NCBI GenBank assembly: GCA_040752815.1
Contig: JBFMGC010000016.1
Coordinates: 1 to 45,249, forward strand
Length of the DNA: 45,249 nt
Reading direction: 5' to 3'
Origin: Candidatus Zixiibacteriota bacterium
GTDB lineage: Bacteria; Zixibacteria; MSB-5A5; GN15; FEB-12
Shown: one piece after another, positions 33,924-42,126 of the stretch
How positions within the stretch are numbered: the first letter of the stretch is position 1
Layout of the letters: every line of letters begins with the position of its first letter
Program-made: the position numbers and the translations under genes
Notes under the pieces: generated by a model
What the model was told of the DNA's origin: nothing
The model's input: the letters and a program-made list of their open reading frames with translations, nothing else
The model's database searches: none

Positions 33924-34332
33924 TTCGCTAACTCCTGACAGATTAAAAAGTTATGATACGTGCTCCGAACGGGGTGTCAATAACAAAAAGCGGGCAAGGC
34001 TGCTTAAACAGGTGCATGCTCCCGACCTGCCGCCGTCCCTGGGGCGACGGTCGGATTAGGTGCGCCCCGTGCTCCCGCCGTGCTCCCGACAGCGGGCGCC
34101 GCTCTAATAGGGGCATGTTGGTCCAGCTTATGGTGAGGGTGCGCAAGGATCGCCGGTCAATGATTCGCTTATCGGGAAGTATCCACGTGTGACACCGTGT
34201 GGGCGAGTGCTTCGCCACACCCATAGTGGCCCTTTTGCGAGGGGAGGGGCCGCGCCGACGCTTCTCCCGGCCCGCCCCGCGGGCCGGCGGGGGCTGCGCA
34301 AAAATTAATCAAAGAAATCTGGCCGATACCCC
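33924..34332. other. Non-coding gap with small hairpins between divergent genes
   Basis: No credible gene is seen. A hairpin GTGTGGGCGA/TCGCCACAC (34197-34220) and a GC-rich segment around 34230-34300 with repeated GGCC/CCGG blocks are visible. The segment 34018-34110 has several short stems such as CCGTCCC...GGGCGACGG. It holds the divergent promoters of the hydrolase-like gene and the surface-protein locus. Confidence 0.4.
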
Positions 34333-34361
34333 TTGACAACTCGGAGACTCCTCTGTATATT
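34333..34361 (+). promoter_or_regulatory. Sigma70-type promoter of the surface-protein locus
   Basis: TTGACA (34333-34338), exactly 17 bases, TATATT (34356-34361). The expected RNA start near 34368 gives a leader of about 357 bases before the first coding region. Confidence 0.85.
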
Positions 34362-34367
34362 CGACAC

Positions 34368-34724
34368 GGATGATAGGTGACTGTTCCACGTAACAAATAG
34401 TTTTATGACGGCCGCGATTTATCCGCCGCCAGACAGTACCAACAGCTTTCCGATCCGATACACATAACTAAGCGAGTCCTGTGTACGTCGCCTCACGGCG
34501 CGGCTGTGGGGGCCGCCCCGGAGAAACTTGCAGGTTACTTCATAGCGCTAACTGGTAAAGAGACTAGAAAACGTAACTGAGGTTATCCGGTGATATTGAA
34601 TTCGGCTTGGTTCGCCGACAATATCACTAAGTATCTCGGTTGTAAACCTTTGCCAGGAAGCTGCTGAGGACAGGCCAGGAGTGATCTTGAGCAACGTCAG
34701 CAGCCCGGATCTCAAGGAGGAAGC
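34368..34724 (+). other. Long structured 5' leader of the first dockerin-like gene
   Basis: No open frame of note. A strong hairpin spans 34590-34627: GTGATATTG with CAATATCAC outside and TCGGC with GCCGA inside, separated by a three-base bulge. A second inverted pair, GCTGCTGA (34660-34667) and TCAGCAGC (34697-34704), lies downstream. A ribosome-binding site AAGGAGG (34714-34720) precedes the TTG start. The structure does not match a riboswitch I know. Confidence 0.5.
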
Positions 34725-35852
34725 TTGTTAAACATCCGTTCGTTCCCCGAGCGCACCTGCTTACTTGCCCTCGTGCTTGCGGTTTTGCTGCTCTGCCCGG
34801 CAACCGATACCCAAGCGATCGAGCGCCTGCGAGTCACGGTCGGTGACACTACCGGCACCCCCGGCCAGCAAAACTCCGTCATCACCGTGTTCCTGACCAA
34901 CACCCAGGACCAGATCGCCGCCTTCTCGCTGCACCTGTTTCTTTCCCGCAACGACATCGCCAACTTCCAAAACAACCTGGATACGGTGGTGGATACCACC
35001 TATTGGAAGGAATGGTGCTGTACCGAGTATGTGGGTGAGAATTGTGTCGATTCGGTCCGAGACACCTGCGCGGTCGATTTCCCGGACCTGGAGCCGTGGG
35101 ATTTTCGCATAATCGACACGGTCGAGGCCTTTGTAGGTAATTTTGACACGGTCGGTACGCTCATTTCCGGGTGGGAAATGGTCACGTCGCGTTCCGTGTC
35201 CACCGGCGACCTCGGCCTGGACATTCTCGTGACCGGAATCGCCGACCGCACCACCGTGCCCGGCACCCGGCCGCCGATTAACCCCCAGCAGGGCGGCGTG
35301 CTGTTCCGCATCCTGGCCGACATCTTCCCCATTCCGCCGGAATTGGAAGACCGCACGGCCGGTATCATTATCGACGTATCCTGGAAGCCGTACTTTGTCT
35401 TTTCAACTCCGGCGGGGACGGCCATTGGCTGGATCACAGTCCAGGTGCCCGATACCAACTATTATGAGTGCACCAACCCGGTGCCGCCTCCTGGGACCGG
35501 ATGCTATGAGTGGACCCACATGCCGCAATCACAGTGCACCAACGGCTGTGATTCGGTCGCCATTGTCATGGTTGACGTGGCCAAGCTCGATTCCACCCAG
35601 GTCAAGCTGTTCGACGGCCAGATCGAGGTGCTCAATTACATCTGCGGCGACGTCAATCACAGCGGCGACTTGACCATCGGCGACATCACTATGCTCATTG
35701 ACCACCTGTTCATAACCGGCGTGGAGATCGTGCCGATCGAGGCCGGCAATGTGAACTGCAGCACCGAGATACCGGTGGAGCTGAGTATCGGCGACGTGAC
35801 CGTGCTCATTGATCGCCTGTTTATCACTCAAACCCCGTTGTGTTGTGAATAG
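34725..35852 (+). CDS. Secreted cohesin-like/dockerin-like protein without sorting tail
   Basis: A 375-residue protein. A signal peptide (hydrophobic segment ~12-26, cleavage near DTQA) is followed by a beta-rich, cohesin-like region (LRVTVGDTTGTPGQQNSVIT onward). It ends with two dockerin-like calcium loops, GDVNHSGDLTIGDITMLIDH and a second ending LSIGDVTVLIDRLF. It has no QNYPNPFNP tail, unlike the next genes. The start is TTG at 34725, only four bases after AAGGAGG, with no ATG nearby. It is probably exported and calcium-bound; the partner is unknown. Confidence 0.75.
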   Translation: MLNIRSFPERTCLLALVLAVLLLCPATDTQAIERLRVTVGDTTGTPGQQNSVITVFLTNTQDQIAAFSLHLFLSRNDIANFQNNLDTVVDTTYWKEWCCTEYVGENCVDSVRDTCAVDFPDLEPWDFRIIDTVEAFVGNFDTVGTLISGWEMVTSRSVSTGDLGLDILVTGIADRTTVPGTRPPINPQQGGVLFRILADIFPIPPELEDRTAGIIIDVSWKPYFVFSTPAGTAIGWITVQVPDTNYYECTNPVPPPGTGCYEWTHMPQSQCTNGCDSVAIVMVDVAKLDSTQVKLFDGQIEVLNYICGDVNHSGDLTIGDITMLIDHLFITGVEIVPIEAGNVNCSTEIPVELSIGDVTVLIDRLFITQTPLCCE

Positions 35853-36287
35853 GTTGAATGGAGTTCGTGCCCGTGTTAGCCAATCCTTCGAAAAGTCTTA
35901 ATACCCGGCTAACCGGAGCAAACTATCAATGGTCCGGAATTGAGGCAGGGCAGGGGTCCTGCACTCCTGTTATTTCGGTAGGGCAGGGGTCCCGTACTCC
36001 TGCCATCGATGGCAGGACCGCAGGGGTCCTGCCCTACGAGGACTGCGAATAGCGGTAAGCTACGAAAGAAATGGCGCCGGGCCTTTGGGCGGGCAGGGCG
36101 CCTGAGATAAAAAGAGAAAGAAGAAAGACGGAAAGGAAAGGAGGACATCCGAGAGAGAGGATTTTGCACGCGCTCGTAAATGTTTGACTGTCGCTCTTTT
36201 TTTCACGACTATGGCAGCCGCAGCCGTCTGGCTCTCAGGCTACGGAGACCGGGTCGAGAATCCCGAGGGGGGATAGAGAGAGGATAG
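35853..36287. repeat. Repeat-bearing gap (TAGGGCAGGGGTC type)
   Basis: Copies of GGCAGGGGTCC lie at about 35948, 35982 and 36020. GTAGGGCAG at 35978 and CCTGCCCTAC at 36028-36037 form the ends of a composite inverted structure around the palindrome TGCCATCGATGGCA (36001-36014). A further stem near 36073-36101 (GGCGCC ends) could end the previous transcript. No gene is seen. Confidence 0.6.
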
Positions 36288-36316
36288 TTGAACTAAATGA
36301 CAACGTTTGTTGTAAT
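36288..36316 (+). promoter_or_regulatory. Promoter of the 908-residue surface protein gene
   Basis: TTGAAC (36288-36293), a 17-base spacer and TGTAAT (36311-36316). The RNA start near 36323 gives a 20-base leader containing AGGAG (36332-36336), ahead of the ATG at 36344. Confidence 0.6.
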
Positions 36317-36343
36317 GAATGCGATTTTTTTAGGAGAGCAAAA

Positions 36344-39070
36344 ATGAGGAAACTTTCATTTTTCCTTACGTTCGCTTTGGTACTTTCCCTGGCGTACGGT
36401 GCGCTCGCACAACGAACCAACCTGGGTATTATTTCGCTTGACAATGTCACGAACCAGTACACTCCCACACAGTTGGCGGCGGGCAAGACGCACGTGGCCT
36501 CCATACGGTACAACCTCTTAGGCTTAAGCGCAGCCAACCCGTGGGTAGGCTCGAACGCCTTTGAGGTGTACTCGCCGGACGGCGCCAACTGGGTGAACCT
36601 GTTGGCTGCTGACGGTCCGATTGTCAGCGCCCTTCCGGTGACTGTGAGCAAGTTCAGGAAGTACTACACTAACGCCAACGCAGGTACAGTCAACTGGGTT
36701 GCCACCGCCGGCGGCGGCACCACCCAGCCGGGCCCGAGCACCGGTCCGCTGAGCCGCGTTGGTTACTCGCTGGCCACTTTGGACGTGACCGGTATGGGCG
36801 GGTATGCCGGTGGTTCCACCAACGGCATCGCCCTGACCCTACAGTTCCAGACGCTGCTGGCCGATGTCGGCAAAATGATGTGCCTCGACTCGGTCAACGG
36901 CAAAGCCACGGTGGCCTGGGAATGGGCCGATGCCGGTCCGGCTGCTGACGACTGGCCACAGTGGGATAACGACCCTGGTACCGCTGGTAACCAGGAAGGC
37001 GCCCGCTGCTGGGAAATCTTCGAAGTGCCGAACCTCCCGCCGGATTGGTGCGATGATCCGGCCGTAGGCAACGTGTCCTTCAACCACTGCCAGCAGGGTT
37101 CATTCACCCTGTGCGCAACTGATCCGGATCCGGAACAGTGCGATCCGCCCGGTGACGGTTCTGTGGTATACTCGTTTGCCCCCGGTTTCGAAACCGGCTA
37201 CGGCACGATTGCCGGTAATCTGTGGACCTGGTCCGGCCCGACCGTACCGCAGGCTGCCAACGTGGATATCGAATTCCTCGTTAAGGATGCCTGTGATGCG
37301 GAACAGGCCGCGCACTTCGTGCTGCACGTGACCACTACCAACAACGCTCCGACGATACAGTGCCCGTCGCTCAGAACCGTCAGCATCAACACCTGCAAAA
37401 CGCAGACTGTGACGATTGCTGATGCGGATGTTTGCGACGCGCTTACGTTGTCGGTACTGGGCTTCAGCCGGACGTACCTCGGCACTTACAACATCGTCGG
37501 CAACGTCATCGAGCTTTGCCCGGTGACCGGTGACGAGAATGCGGCCCCGTTGTTAATGACGGTCCAGGTCAGCGATGGTAATGCTACCGCGACTTGCGAC
37601 GTGCCGTGGAACGTGATTGCGGGATCTCCCTATCAGGTTGAATTGCAGAAAGATTCAGCCGTGTACCAGGGTCAGTACCGCGATATTTTTATTAAGCTGC
37701 ACAAGTTCGATGCGGCCCAGGGTCTGGGCGGTTTCGACTTCCTGATTGCTTATGACGCCTCCGCGCTGGCCCTCCAGCTTGCTTACGAGGGCGAAATCTA
37801 CAATCAGGATACCGACGTGCCTCCGGGTTGCGGCTGGGAGTTCTTCACCTACCGCTTCAGCCCTTACGGCAACTGCGGCAACGCCTGCCCGAGCGGCATG
37901 GTTCGCGTAGTTGGTCTGGCCGAGACCAACAATGGTCCGTACCATCCCGATTGCGGCGTGGAGAACGTACCGATCGTTCTGGCGTACCTGAGATTCCTGG
38001 TCAGCAATGACCGGACTTTGGAGTGCCAGTTCGTACCGATCCGGTTCTTCTGGTATGGCTGCGGTGACAACACCCTGTCGAACGATGACGGTTCCGAACT
38101 GTATTTGTCGGAAAAGGTGTTTGATTTCTGCGCATACAATGAGCCGTTCCTCGGCTGTGAAATCACCGCCGACGATCCATTCCCGACCTACCAGGGCGCT
38201 CAAGACGAATGCGTCTACGTAGATGAGGGAAGAGGCAAGGTTGCCAAGCGTAACGTTGACTTCCAGAACGGCGGTATTGATATCGCCTGCGCCGACTCGA
38301 TCGACGCTCGCGGTGATATCAACCTGAACGGTCTGGCGTACGAAATCGCCGACGCGGTCATGTTCACCAACTACTTCATTTCGGGTGTTGCGGCGTTTGG
38401 AAGCCATATTGAAGGTTCGATCGCGGCTTCCGATACGAACGCCGACGGCCTCGCTCTGACGGTCGCCGACCTGGTGTACCTGATCCGTGTGATCATTGGC
38501 GATGCCGTGCCGTATGACAAGATCGCCCCGGTGGCTGCCAGCATTACCGTCAGCCGTGACGGTGTCTTCAGTGTCGACGGTTCAATGGGTGCGGCCCACG
38601 TTGTCGTTGCCGGCAATGTGACCCCAACCCTGTTGGCCCCCGGCATGGAGATCAAGTCCGGCTTTGACGGCGAGAACACCAATATCCTGGTGTTCAGCCT
38701 CGACGGCAACAGCTTCTCCGGCAGCTTCCTGCGCGCCGATGGTCAGGTCGTCAAGACCGAATTCGCCTCCAGCACCGGTGCGCCGGTAGTGGCGAAGGTC
38801 ATGCCGTCCGACTATGCGCTGAGCCAGAACTACCCGAACCCGTTCAACCCGAGCACCAAGATCGACATCCTGATCCCCGGCGCCGGGATTGAGTGGAAGC
38901 TGAATATTTATAACGTCACGGGTCAGCTCGTTGAGAGCTTCTCCGGCGTTAGCAATACCGGCTTCGAGCAGGTTGTTTGGGAGGCCTCTGGTGTCTCCTC
39001 CGGCGTCTACTTCTACAAGTTGACGGCCGGCACCTTCAGCGATACCAAGAAGGCTATCCTTCTGAAGTAA
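36344..39070 (+). CDS. Large secreted surface protein with Ig-like, cohesin-like and dockerin-like modules and a type IX sorting tail
   Basis: A 908-residue protein. Signal peptide MRKLSFFLTFALVLSLAYG to ~22; an N-terminal beta domain; Ig/cadherin-like segments (~220-430, with paired cysteines); a cohesin-like domain (~430-580, LGGFDFLIAYDASALALQLA); two dockerin-like loops (GDINLNGLAYEIADAVMFTN and DTNADGLALTVADLVYLIRV); and a C-terminal domain from ~827 beginning QNYPNPFNPSTKI and ending in a KAILLK lysine tail. The tail is the type A signal cleaved and used for secretion or anchoring by the type IX system. The paralogues at 39633 and 42127 share this design. Confidence 0.85.
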   Translation: MRKLSFFLTFALVLSLAYGALAQRTNLGIISLDNVTNQYTPTQLAAGKTHVASIRYNLLGLSAANPWVGSNAFEVYSPDGANWVNLLAADGPIVSALPVTVSKFRKYYTNANAGTVNWVATAGGGTTQPGPSTGPLSRVGYSLATLDVTGMGGYAGGSTNGIALTLQFQTLLADVGKMMCLDSVNGKATVAWEWADAGPAADDWPQWDNDPGTAGNQEGARCWEIFEVPNLPPDWCDDPAVGNVSFNHCQQGSFTLCATDPDPEQCDPPGDGSVVYSFAPGFETGYGTIAGNLWTWSGPTVPQAANVDIEFLVKDACDAEQAAHFVLHVTTTNNAPTIQCPSLRTVSINTCKTQTVTIADADVCDALTLSVLGFSRTYLGTYNIVGNVIELCPVTGDENAAPLLMTVQVSDGNATATCDVPWNVIAGSPYQVELQKDSAVYQGQYRDIFIKLHKFDAAQGLGGFDFLIAYDASALALQLAYEGEIYNQDTDVPPGCGWEFFTYRFSPYGNCGNACPSGMVRVVGLAETNNGPYHPDCGVENVPIVLAYLRFLVSNDRTLECQFVPIRFFWYGCGDNTLSNDDGSELYLSEKVFDFCAYNEPFLGCEITADDPFPTYQGAQDECVYVDEGRGKVAKRNVDFQNGGIDIACADSIDARGDINLNGLAYEIADAVMFTNYFISGVAAFGSHIEGSIAASDTNADGLALTVADLVYLIRVIIGDAVPYDKIAPVAASITVSRDGVFSVDGSMGAAHVVVAGNVTPTLLAPGMEIKSGFDGENTNILVFSLDGNSFSGSFLRADGQVVKTEFASSTGAPVVAKVMPSDYALSQNYPNPFNPSTKIDILIPGAGIEWKLNIYNVTGQLVESFSGVSNTGFEQVVWEASGVSSGVYFYKLTAGTFSDTKKAILLK

Positions 39071-39094
39071 CGCCGAAGCGTTTTAGGTTCGAAT

Positions 39095-39121
39095 CCCCGG
39101 AGAGGTTACCCCTTTCCGGGG
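39095..39121 (+). terminator. Terminator-like hairpin after the 908-residue surface protein gene
   Basis: CCCCGGAGAGG (39095-39105), loop TTACC, CCTTTCCGGGG (39111-39121): an 11-bp stem with one G-T pair, 25 bases after the stop codon. The following GTTCTAAAG is only weakly T-rich, so termination may be partial. Confidence 0.6.
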
Positions 39122-39238
39122 GTTCTAAAGACGGACGAGATTAGAACAAGAAAGGAAGAGAGCGTATCGCGAGAAAGCTATTGAGATAAGACGACTAACT
39201 TTTTGCCCAAGTGGAGCTTGAATGACCCTTTTAGTTCG

Positions 39239-39254
39239 GAAAACTGCAGTTTTC
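39239..39254. promoter_or_regulatory. Perfect 16-base palindrome beside a promoter
   Basis: GAAAACTGCAGTTTTC, ending two bases before the -35 element of the promoter at 39257-39285. The position is typical of an activator site or operator. I found no second copy in the window. Confidence 0.5.
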
Positions 39255-39256
39255 GC

Positions 39257-39285
39257 GTGACAAAGCGGTCTTTTTTTTATATAAT
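39257..39285 (+). promoter_or_regulatory. Promoter of the 812-residue surface protein gene
   Basis: GTGACA (39257-39262), exactly 17 bases, TATAAT (39280-39285), preceded by a T8 tract in the spacer. The expected start near 39292 gives a leader of about 340 bases. Confidence 0.75.
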
Positions 39286-39291
39286 GTGGCG

Positions 39292-39632
39292 CTCTCATCG
39301 AAACCAGTACCTGCCTGTTTCGGCGGGAGACGTCATGCTGCGGAAGAATGCAGAGACCTGCGGAAGAATGACAGACAACCTCACTATGTTGCTCGCCGCC
39401 AGGAAGAAGGAGTATTCTGAGCCTAACTGGTAGTGCTGAGTTAGACTGGCTGTTGAGAACATAAGTTCTTACCGTTTCTACTCTTAAACGGACGTTTTCA
39501 GAGAGACTAACTCTGGGTAGAGCCGGAATTGGTCCGCCAGGGAGTCGGCGACCAGGCTCCGGCCACGAGCAAGTTCCGGTCTGAATCTTGCTCGGATGGG
39601 ATTGGCAAAGTGCCACTTTTACGCGTCACGCT
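39292..39632 (+). other. Long 5' leader of the 812-residue surface protein gene
   Basis: No convincing gene. Direct repeats of CTGCGGAAGAATG at about 39335 and 39359 are visible, with mixed short stems further on. No ribosome-binding site stronger than a weak purine patch precedes the ATG at 39633. Confidence 0.4.
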
Positions 39633-42071
39633 ATGACGAAAAGGTATTTTACAGTAGTTTGCAGTATCATGGCGCTGCTTGCGGCAGTGGGCAGTGATGT
39701 CCGCGCCGAAGGCAACGTTGTCGGCTATTATGTCTATGTCGATTCGGTGCAGGCTGGGGTTGGGGAGGACATCTCGATCCGGTTTCTTCTGGGTAACGAG
39801 CAGGCGCTCACTTCGTTTTCGGTGCCGATAACTTATAACCCCGAACTGGTGACGCTCAAGTCGGTCAGTTTCACGGGCTCTCGCGCCCAACACCTTGCCA
39901 ATAAGATAGTTACACCCGCCAACCTAAGCACGGCCAACGGCCACTTCATGGTCTCGGCCTTCCAATGGCTCGAGGACCCTATTGCCGTTGGCGAAGGGCT
40001 CTTGTTCACCGTCGTTTTTGGCGTCAAGAGCACTGCTTTGCCGGGCCAATCCACAGTTCTCGATACGCTTTTCTACCCGCCGGGCGGTTATCTCGAAGTG
40101 GTGCGCGCCGATGCTCCGGGCGGGATTCGGCCGGCATTCCGGCCGGGCCGCATTCTCGTGGGCGAGCCGAACCGGGCGCCGGTGTTCACCCTGATTTCCG
40201 ATCAGTATGTCCTCGAGGGGGACAGCCTGAAGCTAAACGTGCGCGTGACGGATCCCGATAGCGACCAGGTCACGCTGGCGGCGACCTCCAAGCCGATCGG
40301 TTCGCACTTCGTTGACAATGGTGACGGCAGCGCACGGTTTGCGTGGGTGCCGGACTACGTGGGGCCGAACTCCGCGGACGGGTCGCCGGTGAAAGTCAGA
40401 TTCTGGGCCGGCGACGGCGACCTCTCCAGTCAGATGGAGGTGACTGTCCACGTTGTTAATCGGAATCGCTGCCCGGTGATCAGTGCTCCGTCGGCGGTGA
40501 GCGTGGAGGCCGGCGAAACCCTTGATTTCTCCGTTTCAGCGGTGGATCCCGATTTCGAAACGATAAGCTGGGGCTGGTCGGGCCTGCCGTCGGGGGCGAG
40601 TTTCGACGCCGCTAATCCGGGGCGCCTGAGCTGGGTCTCGTCGGTGACGGACAGCGGCACGTTTGCGCTTCGTTTCGTGGCAGTTGACCCTCAGGGCCTG
40701 GCCGACACCGCGACCGTGGCCGCGTCGGTGCAGGCGGTAGCGCTGTACACGCTGCGCATCGACTCGGTGAAGGCGTTTCCGAACGAGGACGTTCAGTATC
40801 GCATCGTACTGGACAACAAGCTGCCGGTGAACGGGTTCAATCTGCTGATCCACTACGATCCGTCGGCGCTGGCGTTTCTCTCATTGACCAACGCCGGCAC
40901 GCGGGCGGCCGATTTCGAATTCTTCACGGCAACCAACAACAACAACGGCATTCCCGGAGATGTGCGCATCCGCGGTATCGCCAGCCTCGCGGGCGCGACC
41001 CCTCATCTCGCGGCCGGCGAGGGGCCGATCGCGATCGGGCGGCTGCATACGAGCGGCGACCTCGCGTTCGCCGGCATGAGTATCCCGCTCCGGTTCGAGT
41101 TCCGCGACGCTCCGACTAATCAGGACAACACCCTGGCCGACAGCATCGGCGCCCTCATCCGGCAGAGCGATATCGTCTACGTCAACGGCAACGTGCTGAT
41201 CGAGGACATCGGCGAGATTCTCATAGGCGACATCAATCTGAATCGCATTCCGGCGGAGATCGGCGACGTCATCTACTTTACCAATTTCTTCATCAATCCG
41301 TCGCTATATCGCTTCAACGCGCTGCAGTACGCCAACTCCGATGTCAACCGGGACAACATGGCGGCGACAATCGCCGACCTGGTGGCGCTGATCAACTGGG
41401 TGGTGAGCGGGAATCCGCCGCTGGCCAAGACGGGCGCAGTGACCACGCCGGGTGCTGTAATTGAAACATCGGTCAATGCGAGCGGAGCGCGGTTGGGCTA
41501 TGAGTGCGCGGAGGAGATCGGGGCGGCCTTTGTGGTGTTCGAGACCGATCGGGAGATTTCGGCGGACATGATTGTCTCCGCGCACGGGCAGATGACGCTC
41601 GATTATCGCCAGGACGGCCGCGATGTGAAGGTGCTGCTGTACAGCCTCGACGGGGGTGTGTTGGCTTGCGGGAAGTGCGAGCTGTTTACTGTTAGAGGTC
41701 TGGATTCATTTCAAGTCAGCCACGTCGAGCTGGGCAGCGCCGACGGCCGCATGGTGGAAGTATCCATGGCGGCCGCCGGCCCTGAACTGCCGACCGCGTA
41801 TGCGCTGGCACAGAATTATCCGAACCCATTCAATCCGGAGACGACAATTGAATTCTCGCTGCCGACCCCTTCGGCCGTGGAACTCACCGTATACAACGTG
41901 CTCGGGCAGCAAGTGATAACGCTGGTGTCGGGTGAATATCCGGCAGGCGAGCACCGGGTCATTTGGAACGGCGACGATGACAGCGGTGTGCCGGTGGCAT
42001 CCGGGATTTATCTGTACCGGCTGACCGTGGGATCAACGGTTTTGACACGAAAGATGATGCTCCTCAAGTAG
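39633..42071 (+). CDS. Secreted surface protein with two cohesin-like, two Ig/cadherin-like and dockerin-like modules and a type IX sorting tail
   Basis: An 812-residue protein. Signal peptide to ~22 (GSDVRAEG); a cohesin-like domain (~25-165, VGEDISIRFLLGNEQALTSF); two Ig/cadherin-like modules (VTDPDSDQVTLAA, VDPDFETISWGWSGLPSGAS); a second cohesin-like domain (FNLLIHYDPSALAFLSLTN); and dockerin-like loops (GDINLNRIPAEIGDVIYFTN, DVNRDNMAATIADLVALINW). The tail begins QNYPNPFNPETTIEFSLP at ~726 and ends RKMMLLK. The ATG at 39633 is chosen because the signal peptide begins there. It could bind calcium and sit on the cell surface. Confidence 0.85.
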   Translation: MTKRYFTVVCSIMALLAAVGSDVRAEGNVVGYYVYVDSVQAGVGEDISIRFLLGNEQALTSFSVPITYNPELVTLKSVSFTGSRAQHLANKIVTPANLSTANGHFMVSAFQWLEDPIAVGEGLLFTVVFGVKSTALPGQSTVLDTLFYPPGGYLEVVRADAPGGIRPAFRPGRILVGEPNRAPVFTLISDQYVLEGDSLKLNVRVTDPDSDQVTLAATSKPIGSHFVDNGDGSARFAWVPDYVGPNSADGSPVKVRFWAGDGDLSSQMEVTVHVVNRNRCPVISAPSAVSVEAGETLDFSVSAVDPDFETISWGWSGLPSGASFDAANPGRLSWVSSVTDSGTFALRFVAVDPQGLADTATVAASVQAVALYTLRIDSVKAFPNEDVQYRIVLDNKLPVNGFNLLIHYDPSALAFLSLTNAGTRAADFEFFTATNNNNGIPGDVRIRGIASLAGATPHLAAGEGPIAIGRLHTSGDLAFAGMSIPLRFEFRDAPTNQDNTLADSIGALIRQSDIVYVNGNVLIEDIGEILIGDINLNRIPAEIGDVIYFTNFFINPSLYRFNALQYANSDVNRDNMAATIADLVALINWVVSGNPPLAKTGAVTTPGAVIETSVNASGARLGYECAEEIGAAFVVFETDREISADMIVSAHGQMTLDYRQDGRDVKVLLYSLDGGVLACGKCELFTVRGLDSFQVSHVELGSADGRMVEVSMAAAGPELPTAYALAQNYPNPFNPETTIEFSLPTPSAVELTVYNVLGQQVITLVSGEYPAGEHRVIWNGDDDSGVPVASGIYLYRLTVGSTVLTRKMMLLK

Positions 42072-42126
42072 GGCATGTGCATATAGCAATGATAACGATG
42101 ACTTTTGAAATATGGTTGAGGTCGCG

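Noticed and set aside
34382-34395. TGTTCCACGTAACA, reminiscent of parS
   Set aside because: It is not palindromic in the centre and lacks the TTTCACGTGAAA core.
36184-36212. TTGACT with a downstream GACTAT as a promoter
   Set aside because: The -10 matches only half of the consensus; the TTGAAC/TGTAAT pair at 36288-36316 is better placed and scores higher by eye.
39083-39125. GGTTCGAATCC, resembling a tRNA T-arm
   Set aside because: No acceptor, D or anticodon stems surround it; it is the edge of the terminator-like hairpin at 39095-39121.
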